A stretch of DNA of 64,000 nt from Keguizhuia sedimenti (GTDB lineage Bacteria > Pseudomonadota > Gammaproteobacteria > Burkholderiales > Burkholderiaceae_D). Within the stretch, counting starts at the first letter, position 1, and the number at the start of each line of letters is the position of its first letter. Shown here piece after piece: positions 1 through 8,369 of the stretch. Under the pieces are notes generated by a model. The model was not told the DNA's origin, made no database searches, and was given only the letters and a program-made list of their open reading frames with translations. A program made the translations under genes and the position numbers. The DNA lies in assembly GCA_030715135.1 (NCBI GenBank), contig JAUYVH010000002.1, positions 578,192 through 642,191 of the forward strand, read 5' to 3'.

Positions 1-846
1 AACGATCGGTTCCAGTGTCTTCACTATTCGGCAATTCAAATGACGTTGAATGCTGTCCGGCAGCGTTGAATAAAAGGCTTCCGTCACTTGCAAATCGTGT
101 TTCTCGGCGTTGCGCGCATCCGGCGCATCCACTCCCAATACCAGCACCGGGCGCGATTTATCAGAGCGGTTTGCCGTGCCCCTATGAATCGTCAGCGCGG
201 AGCGGGCGGATATGTCGCCCATTTGCGGCATCTTCTTTTGTTTGCGCGCCTCGTAACGCGGATAAAGCGTCTGCGGAGGGAACATTCCCTTTTCGCATCC
301 GTGAAAGACATCCCATTGCGTTCCCGGTGCCACCTCGAACGGTCCCATGTCCTCTGTCACGTCCACAGTCGTCAAATTGAAAGCGAGCGAATTGAGACGG
401 CGTCCGATCACTGTCTCTGACGGCGAAGGAAAATCGCGGTGCCATGGCTGATCCAGCGCGCCTGGACCGGGAACGTCAAATCCCAGTTCGACAATCTTGT
501 AGTTCGGTCCAAGCACTGCCTTGCATACAGTCGTCACCCAGGGATGTGAGGCCAGATCGACAAAGCCGCGCAGTTGCTCAGGACTGATTTCCACATAATA
601 GCGCTCAGGACCGCGCGGCAATGCGCCACCCGGACGTTGCAGTGCTTCGGCAAACAAACGATCGATATCTTCGCGTACGGATTGAACCCATTTCCGGGTA
701 AATGCCTGTTTTAGCCCGATGATCCCGTCGCCATACAAGCCACACATGATCTCGGCGATGTCGAAGTGCATGGGCTGGTTTACATTGCTATTCATTCCCT
801 CTTCCTTGAAGCATGCAACGGGCAAATAGACAATCCTGCAAAGCAT
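1..846 (-). CDS. Phytanoyl-CoA dioxygenase family protein (partial, runs off left edge)
   Basis: Non-haem Fe(II)/2-oxoglutarate-dependent oxygenase of the PhyH type; the substrate cannot be told from sequence. The reading frame stays open to base 1, so the C-terminus is missing. Visible family features are the metal-binding HxD in QPWHRDFPSP, the distal histidine in LTIHRGTANRS, and the arginine 11 residues later (SRPVLVL) expected to hold 2-oxoglutarate. Two starts are possible. ATG at 846 sits 8 bases after a perfect AGGAGG (855-860) and adds an N-terminus beginning MLCRIVYLP. ATG at 795 has AAGGA 7 bases upstream and gives MNSNVNQPMHF, which looks more like a normal N-terminus. I give the longer form because of the stronger ribosome site. 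There is no close neighbour, so context does not help. Confidence 0.8.
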   Translation of the reverse strand, partial: MLCRIVYLPVACFKEEGMNSNVNQPMHFDIAEIMCGLYGDGIIGLKQAFTRKWVQSVREDIDRLFAEALQRPGGALPRGPERYYVEISPEQLRGFVDLASHPWVTTVCKAVLGPNYKIVELGFDVPGPGALDQPWHRDFPSPSETVIGRRLNSLAFNLTTVDVTEDMGPFEVAPGTQWDVFHGCEKGMFPPQTLYPRYEARKQKKMPQMGDISARSALTIHRGTANRSDKSRPVLVLGVDAPDARNAEKHDLQVTEAFYSTLPDSIQRHLNCRIVKTLEPIV

Positions 847-860
847 ACATGCCGCCTCCT

Positions 861-1429
861 CGTTGTGCCTCTGTTAATTAATCTAGTTGGGTCGATACAG
901 AACGCAGTGCGTTTTGTGTAGCCATAGACCGGCGCAGTTAAGGAAAGTGCCCACCGCGATCAATAAAAATATGGGATTTTCAATTCGGGCAGCACCTGCC
1001 ATATGTTCGCTCCCGGTAAAAATATTGTCAGCAGTAGGGAGGCCGGAATTTCAGCATGTTCAGAAAACCGCGCATTATTTCCACATCAATTCAAGTAGGC
1101 GCAGATGCCGATGTTTGGCAAATAGACAAGGACTGAAAAATATTAATTTAGGGATCAATCGAAACATGCAAGGTGATGAAATTTGCAAGAAGAGGACATA
1201 TCCGGAATGCGGGGTTGAAGCAAATTCATTGAAAGCTCCACTGATGAATAGCCCATAATTATGGACATTCTGCCAAGTGGCCCGCAGACGATAAATCGTC
1301 ATCATTCAAAACTGCCCTGCATAAAATCTCGAAAGAGCAAGCTTCGTTTTGCCTGATGCTTGAGCCAAACAGCATCCGGCACTACCGGTCCCGCCGCTGC
1401 GCGCACTTGCAACGATGCCGAAGCCGGGC
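861..1429. other. Intergenic stretch, no gene seen
   Basis: About 570 bases between the dioxygenase gene and the ahpF terminator, AT-richer than its surroundings. Short open frames exist on both strands, but none has a convincing ribosome site or a recognisable protein. The promoter of the leftward dioxygenase gene should lie in the first 100-150 bases, but I see no clear sigma-70 pair. Confidence 0.5.
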
Positions 1430-1460
1430 AAAAAAAGCGGGCAGCATCACGCTGCCCGCT
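1430..1460 (-). terminator. Rho-independent terminator of ahpF
   Basis: Read on the minus strand, a perfect 10-bp stem (AGCGGGCAGC / GCTGCCCGCT) with a 5-base loop is followed at once by a run of T. It lies about 37 bases beyond the ahpF stop codon. Confidence 0.9.
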
Positions 1461-1496
1461 CTTGATACATGCGCTGCATTGACCGCAGCTGTTTTT

Positions 1497-3086
1497 CTAT
1501 GCCGCCAGAGCAGATGCCTGAGCCTGCTCCTCTTCGCTAACGGAGCTGCGAATCAGGTAATCGAACGCACCCAATGCAGCCTTGGCACCATCGCCGGCAG
1601 CAATCACGATCTGCTTGTATGGCACGGTAGTGACGTCGCCTGCTGCAAAGACCCCGGGCACCGACGTATGGCCTTTGTTATCAACTTCGATTTCGCCAAA
1701 GCGTGACAGCTTCACGACATCCTTGATCCACTCTGTATTCGGCACAAGGCCGATCTGGATGAATACGCCTTCCAGTTCAAGGTGCTTCAGTTCATCCGTG
1801 GTGCGGTCCTTGTAGCTCAGGCCGTTTACTTTCTGGTCGTCGCCACCGCTGATCGCAGTCGTCTGCGCCGACGTGATGACGGTCACGTTCGGCAGGCTGT
1901 GCAGCTTGCGCACTAGGACCGCATCGGCCTTCAGCTCGGGGGCGTACTCCAGCAAGGTCACATGCGCCACGATACCGGCGAGGTCGATCGCCGCTTCGAC
2001 GCCCGAATTGCCACCGCCGATGACTGCCACGCGCTTGCCCTTGTAGAACGGACCGTCGCAGTGCGGGCAGTAAGCCACGCCGCGGTTCTTGTACTCCTGC
2101 TCTCCCGGCACGTTGATATTGCGCCAGCGCGCGCCGGTCGCGAGGATAATGCTCTTGCCCTTCAGGGTCGCGCCGTTGGCAAGCTGGATTTCAATCAGCT
2201 TGCCCGGTTTTAACGCAACCGCCTGCTGGTTGGTCATGATATCGACGTCATAGTGCCTGACGTGCTGCTCCATGGCTGCGGTCAGCTTTGGCCCTTCGGT
2301 TTCGGGAATGGAAATATAGTTCTCAATTGCCATCGTATCCATGACCTGGCCGCCGAAACGCTCGGCCACGATACCGGTGCGGATACCCTTGCGCGCAGCA
2401 TAAATCGCCGCTGCTGCGCCTGCCGGGCCGCCGCCTACGATCAGCATGTCGTAGGCTTCTTTTTCATTCAGTTCTTCTGCCTTGCGCGCGGAAGCGCCGG
2501 TATCGAGCTTGGCGAGGATTTCCTCAACGCTGCTGCGGCCCTGGCCGAATGCTTCACCGTTCAGATACATGGTCGGTACCGCCATGATCTGGCGCTTCTC
2601 GACTTCATCCTGGAACAGCGCGCCATCGATCGTGACATGCTTGATGCGCGGATTGATGATCGACATCGCATTCAAGGCTTGCACGACTTCGGGGCAACTC
2701 TGGCAGGACAGAGAGACATAGGTCTCGAAATGGAAGTCGCCATCCAGATTCCGGATCTGTTCAATAACGCTCTCTTCAATCTTGATCGGATGGCCGCCTA
2801 CCTGCAGCAAGGCCAGCACCAGCGACGTGAATTCGTGCCCCAGAGGGATCGCGGCGAATTCCACACCGACGGCGGTGCCGACACGATTGATGGCGAAGGA
2901 AGGAGTGCGCGCTCCCGCGCCGCGCTCGGTATAGGTGATCTGCGTCGACAGTTCTGCGATCTCCTGCAGCAGCGCGCGCATTTCCTGCGACTTTTCACCC
3001 CCATCCAAAGACGCGACGATCTCGATCGGCTGGGTAAGCTTTTCCAGATAGCTTCTTAATTGAGTTTTAAGGTTGGCGTCCAACAT
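1497..3086 (-). CDS. ahpF: Alkyl hydroperoxide reductase subunit F
   Basis: NAD(P)H-dependent flavoprotein disulfide reductase that re-reduces AhpC in the cytoplasm during peroxide detoxification. At 529 residues it is full length for the family. The N-terminal tandem thioredoxin-like module carries Cys128-x-x-Cys131 ([10 protein letters not shown]). FAD-binding VGGGPAG is near residue 217, the redox-active Cys340-x-x-Cys343 is in [10 protein letters not shown], and the NAD(P)-binding VIGGGNSG follows near 354. The start [10 protein letters not shown] matches the usual AhpF N-terminus. It lies 93 bases downstream of ahpC on the same strand, with a strong hairpin in the gap, and ends in a good terminator, so the two genes form a transcription unit. 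Confidence 0.97.
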   Translation of the reverse strand: MLDANLKTQLRSYLEKLTQPIEIVASLDGGEKSQEMRALLQEIAELSTQITYTERGAGARTPSFAINRVGTAVGVEFAAIPLGHEFTSLVLALLQVGGHPIKIEESVIEQIRNLDGDFHFETYVSLSCQSCPEVVQALNAMSIINPRIKHVTIDGALFQDEVEKRQIMAVPTMYLNGEAFGQGRSSVEEILAKLDTGASARKAEELNEKEAYDMLIVGGGPAGAAAAIYAARKGIRTGIVAERFGGQVMDTMAIENYISIPETEGPKLTAAMEQHVRHYDVDIMTNQQAVALKPGKLIEIQLANGATLKGKSIILATGARWRNINVPGEQEYKNRGVAYCPHCDGPFYKGKRVAVIGGGNSGVEAAIDLAGIVAHVTLLEYAPELKADAVLVRKLHSLPNVTVITSAQTTAISGGDDQKVNGLSYKDRTTDELKHLELEGVFIQIGLVPNTEWIKDVVKLSRFGEIEVDNKGHTSVPGVFAAGDVTTVPYKQIVIAAGDGAKAALGAFDYLIRSSVSEEEQAQASALAA

Positions 3087-3131
3087 ATTGGCCTCGACTT
3101 TATGAGAGAAGATATGCGATAGAAACTTGAT

Positions 3132-3157
3132 GCGCCCGGGCGCTTCTGCCCGGACGC
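3132..3157 (-). other. Stable hairpin between ahpC and ahpF
   Basis: On the minus strand GCGTCCGGGC and GCCCGGGCGC form a 10-bp stem with one G-U pair and a 6-base loop. No T-run follows, so it is not a classical terminator. It could stabilise the 3' end of ahpC mRNA or lower ahpF expression relative to ahpC; both are inferences. Confidence 0.6.
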
Positions 3158-3179
3158 GAGTGGTGATGCTGCTTGGTGC

Positions 3180-3743
3180 TTAGATCTTGCCGACCAGGTC
3201 CAGCGAAGGCTTCAGGGTTTCGGCGCCTGGAGTCCATTTTGCCGGGCAGACTTCGCCTGGATGGGATGCAACGTATTGCGCAGCCTGTACCTTGCGCAGC
3301 AATTCCTTTGCATCACGGCCGATACCATTGTCATGGATTTCGCAGAGCTTGATCTGGCCTTCCGGATTGATCACGAAGGTACCGCGCAGTGCCAGGCCTT
3401 CCTCTTCGATCAGCACGTCGAAGTTGCGTGCCAGCGTTGCGGTCGGGTCGCCAACCAGCGGATAGCGGATCTTGCCGATGGCTTCGGAAGTGTCGTGCCA
3501 GGCCTTGTGGGAGAAGTGGGTGTCGGTGGAAACGCCGTACACTTCCACGCCCAGCTTCTGGAATTCAGCATAATTGTCTGCCAGGTCTTCCAGTTCGGTC
3601 GGGCAGACGAAGGTGAAGTCGGCAGGATAAAACACGATCACGGACCATTTGCCCTTCAGGGTCTCGTTGCTGACCGGGACGAATTTGCCGTTGTGGAAAG
3701 CCGTGGCATTGAATGGTTTGACTTGGGTGTTGATGATAGACAT
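3180..3743 (-). CDS. ahpC: Alkyl hydroperoxide reductase subunit C (peroxiredoxin)
   Basis: Typical two-cysteine peroxiredoxin that reduces hydrogen peroxide and organic hydroperoxides and is recycled by AhpF. At 187 residues it is full length. The peroxidatic cysteine is Cys47 in DFTFVCPTE and the resolving cysteine is Cys166 in GEVCPAKW. The start is supported by a GGAGG ribosome site 8 bases upstream (CTGGAGGAAAACA). It is the first gene of the ahpC-ahpF unit, with its own promoter upstream. Confidence 0.98.
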   Translation of the reverse strand: MSIINTQVKPFNATAFHNGKFVPVSNETLKGKWSVIVFYPADFTFVCPTELEDLADNYAEFQKLGVEVYGVSTDTHFSHKAWHDTSEAIGKIRYPLVGDPTATLARNFDVLIEEEGLALRGTFVINPEGQIKLCEIHDNGIGRDAKELLRKVQAAQYVASHPGEVCPAKWTPGAETLKPSLDLVGKI

Positions 3744-3847
3744 TGTTTTCCTCCAGTTAGAAAAATTAATTTTTTGAACAGATAAAACGAAAATTTTTGG
3801 ACAGACGAAGCATAAAACAAATCCTCCAATTAGTAGAATTGATTTAT

Positions 3848-3900
3848 TTTATATTTTAAATTTGTTTTACCTATCAAGGGCAATAGCCAAAATTACATAG
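3848..3900 (-). promoter_or_regulatory. ahpC promoter with a possible OxyR-type site
   Basis: On the minus strand TTGATA (3872-3877) and TATAAA (3848-3853) are separated by 18 bases, each 5 of 6 to the sigma-70 consensus, about 105 bases before the ahpC start. Immediately upstream, and overlapping the -35, is GGCTATTGCCCTTGATAGG, a CTAT...ATAG dyad like the half-sites bound by OxyR, with another CTAT at 3897-3900. The spacing does not match the full four-element OxyR consensus, so regulation by OxyR is only suggested. Confidence 0.45.
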
Positions 3901-3905
3901 TCCTG

Positions 3906-4040
3906 CAGCCGGACGTACTTTCCGGAATGCTGGTGCGCCGAGCAGACGGCATTGAACTGATGTTCTATGCGACAATCACGCCTCTCGGCACTCTGCTGCA
4001 ACCTGAAGCGATAGTGCTGGCCGATTTTCTTTCTTGCTAA
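3906..4040 (+). pseudogene. Possible C-terminal fragment of an XRE/MmyB-type regulator
   Basis: An open frame ending at TAA 4038-4040 reads LQPDVLSGMLVRRADGIE, then LMFYATITPLGT. The second half resembles the C-terminal end of helix-turn-helix regulators with an MmyB-like ligand-binding domain, where a segment of the type RADGxELxFxTTIxTxGT is common. No start codon or N-terminal part is present, because upstream lies the divergent ahpC promoter. It is therefore read as a leftover fragment. The resemblance is from memory and short. Confidence 0.25.
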
Positions 4041-4049
4041 CTTTTTCCG

Positions 4050-4769
4050 ATGTCTGACCGCTCATCCGCCGACCAGCCCGGCAAGGCTTTGTTTTACGAT
4101 CCGACCGACCGCCGCATACGCAGCTTCGTTACGCGCGCGGGCCGTTTATCCACCGGGCAAGCCCGCGCACTGGAAGAATTCGGACCGGCATTTTGCATTC
4201 CATATGCCAAGGAAATACTGAATTTCGATTCAGCGTTTGGCCGCAGCGCGCCGACAATTCTGGAAATCGGCTTCGGGATGGGAGGTACCACCGCTGAGAT
4301 CGCATCCGGCATGCCCGACAGGAATTTCATCGGCGTGGAAGTCCATACGCCCGGAGTCGGCAGTTTGCTGAAGCTGATCGGCGAACAAGGTCTGACCAAT
4401 CTGCGCCTCATTCAGCATGATGCCGTTGAAGTGATTACTCACATGATCGCTCCGGAAAGCTTGGCCGGCGTACATATTTTCTTTCCCGATCCATGGCACA
4501 AGGCGCGCCATAACAAGCGGCGCCTGATCCAGCCAGCTTTCGTGAACTTGCTCGCATCCCGCATTGCAAGCGGCGGCTATATCCATTGCGCTACCGACTG
4601 GGAAGACTATGCGCAGCAGATGCTGGAAGTCTTGAGCAGCGAACCCGCATTGCGCAATACGGCGGACGGTTACGCGCCGCGCCCGGATTATCGTCCCGTG
4701 ACGAAATTTGAAAACCGGGGCCTGAAGCTTGGCCATGGCGTATGGGATCTGGTGTTCATCAAGCGATGA
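4050..4769 (+). CDS. trmB: tRNA (guanine-N7-)-methyltransferase
   Basis: SAM-dependent methyltransferase that makes 7-methylguanosine at position 46 of tRNAs. At 239 residues it is normal length. The SAM-binding glycine-rich motif is LEIGFGMG at residues 71-78, followed by the family motif [17 protein letters not shown]. The C-terminal segment [19 protein letters not shown] is typical of TrmB. No strong Shine-Dalgarno precedes the ATG, but no alternative start keeps the N-terminal region. It stands alone between the ahpC promoter region and bioF. Confidence 0.95.
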   Translation: MSDRSSADQPGKALFYDPTDRRIRSFVTRAGRLSTGQARALEEFGPAFCIPYAKEILNFDSAFGRSAPTILEIGFGMGGTTAEIASGMPDRNFIGVEVHTPGVGSLLKLIGEQGLTNLRLIQHDAVEVITHMIAPESLAGVHIFFPDPWHKARHNKRRLIQPAFVNLLASRIASGGYIHCATDWEDYAQQMLEVLSSEPALRNTADGYAPRPDYRPVTKFENRGLKLGHGVWDLVFIKR

Positions 4770-4913
4770 TCTGCATAAAGCCGATTGTCCTAAATAGCGA
4801 TGCCCAAAGATCCAATGATAGTGTCCGCTCACTTAAGGCTATCCCACTTAAGGCAAAATACGATGCAGTTCCTTTTCACCAACATACGACTGTAATTTGC
4901 CCGCCCAGCACGC

Positions 4914-6095
4914 ATGGCCTCATTCGAATCCCGTTTTAACGATTACTGCACCGCACTGGAAGCTTCTGGAAGACGGCGCACGCTGGGAGCTGCCGCTGCG
5001 CAGGCCGCACGCCCGGTCATAGCCGATTTTTCCCACAATGATTATCTCGGCTTTGCGCACGATCCGGCGCTGATCGAAGCCGGCCACGCCATGGCGCAGC
5101 GCTACGGCGTCGGCAGCACCGGCTCGCGCCTGTTGTCCGGCAACCTGACACCGCACGTCGATCTGGAACAAGCCATTGCGCTGGCCAAGGGAACGGAAGC
5201 GGCGCTGATTTTCAACTCGGGTTACCAGGCCAATTCCAGCGCTCTGGCGGCACTGCTGGATGCAAAAGTACTGGGCGCGGAACCGCTGGTATTTTCCGAC
5301 CGGCTCAATCATGCCAGCCTGCATCACGCCTGCCAGCTCATGAATGTGCGCCAGATCCGGTACCGGCATAACGACATGGCGCATCTGCGCGAATTACTGT
5401 CGGCGCATCATGAAGAAGACCGCCCGAAATTCATCGTTGCCGAAACGGTCTTCGGCATGGACGGCGATGTGCTCGACATGCCGGCATTGGTTGCGCTGGC
5501 CGATGAATTCGATGCGTTCCTGTATCTCGACGAAGCGCACGCAACCGGCGTTCTGGGCCGGTCCGGCTATGGATTGGCGTCGGGGTACATGCAGCGGGAC
5601 GGCAAATCCCGCGGCGTGGCCATGGGTACATTCAGCAAGGCGCTCGGCGCAGCAGGTGCTTATGTCGCCTGCAGTGCTGCGGTGCGCGAATACCTTGTCA
5701 ACCGCTGCACCGGCTTCATTTATTCGACCGCCCCCTCTCCTGCCGTCATCGGCGCGGTGAGCGCCGCGTGGGAGCGTTTGCCGCGCATGGATGCAGAACG
5801 CGAACAGCTCATGCGGCGTGCTGCGCAATTGCGTGCGCGGCTGCATGAATCGGGATTCAATACCGGCACATCGAACACGCACATCATTCCGTTGATCGTC
5901 GGCACCGAGGAAGCGGCGCTGGACCTGAAAGCATGGCTACTGAAATGCGGCATCGTAAGCTCAGCGATTCGCCCGCCGACCGTGCCGCCGCATACGGCAC
6001 GGGTGCGGATTGCCTTGAGCCTGTCCCATACCGATACGCAGCTGGAAGCGCTGTGCGATGCACTGGATCGCTGGAAAGATCGAGAGCAGCGATGA
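4914..6095 (+). CDS. bioF: 8-amino-7-oxononanoate synthase
   Basis: PLP-dependent alpha-oxoamine synthase that condenses pimeloyl-ACP (or -CoA) with L-alanine, the first ring-forming step of biotin synthesis. At 393 residues it is normal length. The motifs DFSHNDYLGFA, YGVGSTGSRLLSGN and YLDEAHATGVLG are present, and the PLP-binding lysine lies in GTFSKALGAAGAY near residue 242. Its stop overlaps the start of the next gene (ATGA). With the hydrolase and bioC it forms a three-gene biotin unit. bioA, bioD and bioB are not in this window. Confidence 0.96.
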   Translation: MASFESRFNDYCTALEASGRRRTLGAAAAQAARPVIADFSHNDYLGFAHDPALIEAGHAMAQRYGVGSTGSRLLSGNLTPHVDLEQAIALAKGTEAALIFNSGYQANSSALAALLDAKVLGAEPLVFSDRLNHASLHHACQLMNVRQIRYRHNDMAHLRELLSAHHEEDRPKFIVAETVFGMDGDVLDMPALVALADEFDAFLYLDEAHATGVLGRSGYGLASGYMQRDGKSRGVAMGTFSKALGAAGAYVACSAAVREYLVNRCTGFIYSTAPSPAVIGAVSAAWERLPRMDAEREQLMRRAAQLRARLHESGFNTGTSNTHIIPLIVGTEEAALDLKAWLLKCGIVSSAIRPPTVPPHTARVRIALSLSHTDTQLEALCDALDRWKDREQR

Positions 6096-6760
6096 TCGGA
6101 TTTGCGCTTTGCCACGGCTGGTCCTTCGATGCAGATTCGATGGATGCGTTTGCCGCGTGTCTGAAGGAGCGTTTCCCAAGCTGCGCCATTGCTTCCTACG
6201 ACCTGGGATTCACTGGCACGCCGCATGCACCGCAGCTCGACGCGATGCCGGATACACAATGGATCGCACTTGGCCATTCATATGGTTTCGCTTACCTGAT
6301 GCAGTTGCCGGTCCCATGGCGCGCGGCAATTTCCGTGAACGGTTTTACCCGGTTTTGCCGCCGTCCCGGCAAACCCGAAGGCATGCCGCTGCGACTGGTC
6401 GATGCCATGATTGCGCGCCTGGAATCGGAACCGCGCGCCACGGTCGAGGAATTCCAGCAACGCTGCGGAGGCGTCCAGCTATCTCAGCCACATCAAACAC
6501 CATTGCAGCAGCTGGACGCACCCTTTCTCGTCACGCATTTGACGCAGTTGCGTGATTTGGATCTGCCCATGCCCGCATGCCCGGTCTTGTCGCTGTCCAC
6601 ACATGACGATCTCATCGTTCCTCCATCGCTCACCCATGCCTGCTTTGGGAAAGCCGGTTGTACGATGCAGGAATATGAAGGCAGCCATCTGCAACTATTG
6701 CATGCGCCGCAGCAATGCATGACTGCAGTTGCGGCTTTCGTAGAGGCATGCAATGGCTAA
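6092..6760 (+). CDS. Alpha/beta hydrolase, probable pimeloyl-ACP methyl ester esterase (BioH role)
   Basis: A short alpha/beta hydrolase of 222 residues that probably releases the methyl group from pimeloyl-ACP methyl ester, ending the masked chain extension started by BioC. A CHGW segment at the N-terminus may form the oxyanion hole. The nucleophile Ser63 is in ALGHSYGFAYL, the likely acid is in THDDLIVPP, and the likely histidine is in EGSHLQLL. The start at 6092 overlaps the bioF stop as ATGA, and the gene overlaps bioC by 8 bases, so all three appear translationally coupled. A longer frame from 5933 lies inside bioF and is rejected. It is shorter than E. coli BioH; BioG-type or other carboxylesterase identities are possible. 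Confidence 0.82.
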   Translation: MIGFALCHGWSFDADSMDAFAACLKERFPSCAIASYDLGFTGTPHAPQLDAMPDTQWIALGHSYGFAYLMQLPVPWRAAISVNGFTRFCRRPGKPEGMPLRLVDAMIARLESEPRATVEEFQQRCGGVQLSQPHQTPLQQLDAPFLVTHLTQLRDLDLPMPACPVLSLSTHDDLIVPPSLTHACFGKAGCTMQEYEGSHLQLLHAPQQCMTAVAAFVEACNG

Positions 6761-7514
6761 TAACGAACCCATACGCCGCAGACTCGCGGCAGCGGAGCGC
6801 TTTTCCAATGCCGCCGAACGCTACGAGCAAACTGCTCAAATTCAAAAACAAGCTGCCGTGCTGTTCGATGCATGGCTGGCCGAATTGAAGCTGGATGCGC
6901 CGCAGCGCATTGCCGAAATCGGTTGCGGCACCGGCTTGCTGACGCGCCTGCTGCACGCACGCTTTCCTAATGCAGCAATCGAGGCCACCGATCTTGCACC
7001 AGCGATGGTGGACTATTGCAGGCGCGTATTAGGCGACGCTGAAGGCATCCGGTATCGCGTGTGCGATGGGCGCGACGCGCGCTTCGACCCCATGCCGGAC
7101 TGGATCGTCTCGGCGATGTGCTTGCAGTGGCTGCGTCCCCTGCGGCCTGTGCTGCAGCATCATCTTGCGCAAAGCAAAATACTGGCATTCAGCCTGGTGC
7201 TGGACGGCTCGTTTTCGGTCTGGCGCGCTGCGCATGCGCACGTTGGTATCGAACCGGGATTGCATTCCTTCCCGGGCTTTGATGCCTTGCTCGCAGAATG
7301 CCGGAGTCTCGGCGCGGCGCATGTGCATGCAAAACGGATTTCCTTGTCGGAAGCGCATGCCAATGGCATGGAGTTTGCCGCCAGCCTGCGTCTGATCGGT
7401 GCCGATCATCCGCGCGACGGCCATCAACCGTCGAACCTGCGCCCGGTCTTGCGCCAGCTGCAGAACGGATGCGACGCCAATTACGAAATCGGCTTTTTCT
7501 GCATCCGGATGTGA
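6753..7514 (+). CDS. bioC: Malonyl-ACP O-methyltransferase
   Basis: SAM-dependent methyltransferase that methylates malonyl-ACP so that fatty acid synthesis can elongate it to pimeloyl-ACP methyl ester. At 253 residues it has the usual length. The SAM motif IAEIGCGTGLLTRLL is at about residues 49-63, followed by the acidic loop ATDLAPAMVDYCRR. It is the last gene of the bioF-hydrolase-bioC unit. The 258 bases after it show no clear terminator. Confidence 0.93.
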   Translation: MANNEPIRRRLAAAERFSNAAERYEQTAQIQKQAAVLFDAWLAELKLDAPQRIAEIGCGTGLLTRLLHARFPNAAIEATDLAPAMVDYCRRVLGDAEGIRYRVCDGRDARFDPMPDWIVSAMCLQWLRPLRPVLQHHLAQSKILAFSLVLDGSFSVWRAAHAHVGIEPGLHSFPGFDALLAECRSLGAAHVHAKRISLSEAHANGMEFAASLRLIGADHPRDGHQPSNLRPVLRQLQNGCDANYEIGFFCIRM

Positions 7515-7772
7515 TTAACTGCAGGAAACAGCAGGAATTTTTCAGGCGCTATCTTTAGCAAGCCGTAGACCGCCGAATACATTGCACTCGTCATTATGCG
7601 GCTCGATTACTTATCAATGATTGCGTCAAAGTGCGCAGCCGCTCTAAACCAGATTTAATGCAATCCGCCTAGTTTTGTGCCAAATATGCTGCAATCATCA
7701 ATTCCAGCTTTTTAAAGGATGAGTGACCGCTATCAGGCAGGAGCAGATATTGGTCTTTTCTGAACAGTTGAT

Positions 7773-8345
7773 TTACCCGCAAACTTTGCGGCGCGGTCCG
7801 ACATTCTTGAGTGCGGGTCGGTAGTTGGGTTCCGCATTCCCTTTGCGCTTTTCCGGCAAGGTGACGAACTTCGGCATATTCATGCCGTCCCGGATCAGCA
7901 GATTAGTAGAGCGCTGCTCAAATTCCTCGGGCAAGGCCTGTTCCACCCACGCGCCATCTTGATAGCGGTACTTCAGGTAAACCTCGCAGCCGTCATTGAT
8001 ATAGACGCTGGCAAAGACGATTACTTGCTCGGCCTCGATGTCGAGTATCAAAGGCTTTTCCGGCCATCCATGCGGGGTTTTCTTGATCGATTTCCACTCA
8101 ATTGTTTGGCCGGTTCCATCCGGCGCGGCAAACCGAATCCGGTATTCCCGGGGTTTCTTGCCGCTGCGGTTATGTGCCCATTCGTCGCCACCACGCTCGA
8201 CCATGGTTTCACGCTCGACGACGATGATTCGTCTGTCACTCAACTGCACTTCCTCGCCCCACTTGTGACCACTCGATCCGCACGCGCTCACTCCGATAGC
8301 CAACAACAGCCAGATTGTCGATTTGAATTTCAACATGAGTTGCAA
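7773..8345 (-). CDS. Hypothetical lipoprotein
   Basis: Unknown protein of 190 residues with a lipoprotein signal: a basic start, a hydrophobic run and the lipobox LAIGVSAC followed by GSSGHKWGEE. An internal start at MLKFKST (8336) would give a more usual signal peptide. The rest is hydrophilic, rich in charged residues, with no domain I recognise. It is 24 bases downstream of the CoA-transferase gene on the same strand and may be co-transcribed. The function is unknown; the cell envelope is the likely location. Confidence 0.75.
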   Translation of the reverse strand: MQLMLKFKSTIWLLLAIGVSACGSSGHKWGEEVQLSDRRIIVVERETMVERGGDEWAHNRSGKKPREYRIRFAAPDGTGQTIEWKSIKKTPHGWPEKPLILDIEAEQVIVFASVYINDGCEVYLKYRYQDGAWVEQALPEEFEQRSTNLLIRDGMNMPKFVTLPEKRKGNAEPNYRPALKNVGPRRKVCG

Positions 8346-8369
8346 TTACTTTGGCGGCCTACGCAAGCG

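Noticed and set aside
788..850. A 20-codon leader frame from ATG 850 with AGGAGG upstream, ending over the dioxygenase start at 795
   Set aside because: An ATG at 846, in frame with the dioxygenase, uses the same AGGAGG at good spacing and explains it more simply.
887..1258. A 123-codon plus-strand frame in the gap before ahpF
   Set aside because: No ribosome site, unusual composition and no recognisable protein.
2253..3059. A 268-codon plus-strand frame opposite ahpF
   Set aside because: Antisense shadow of ahpF; no ribosome site or recognisable domain.
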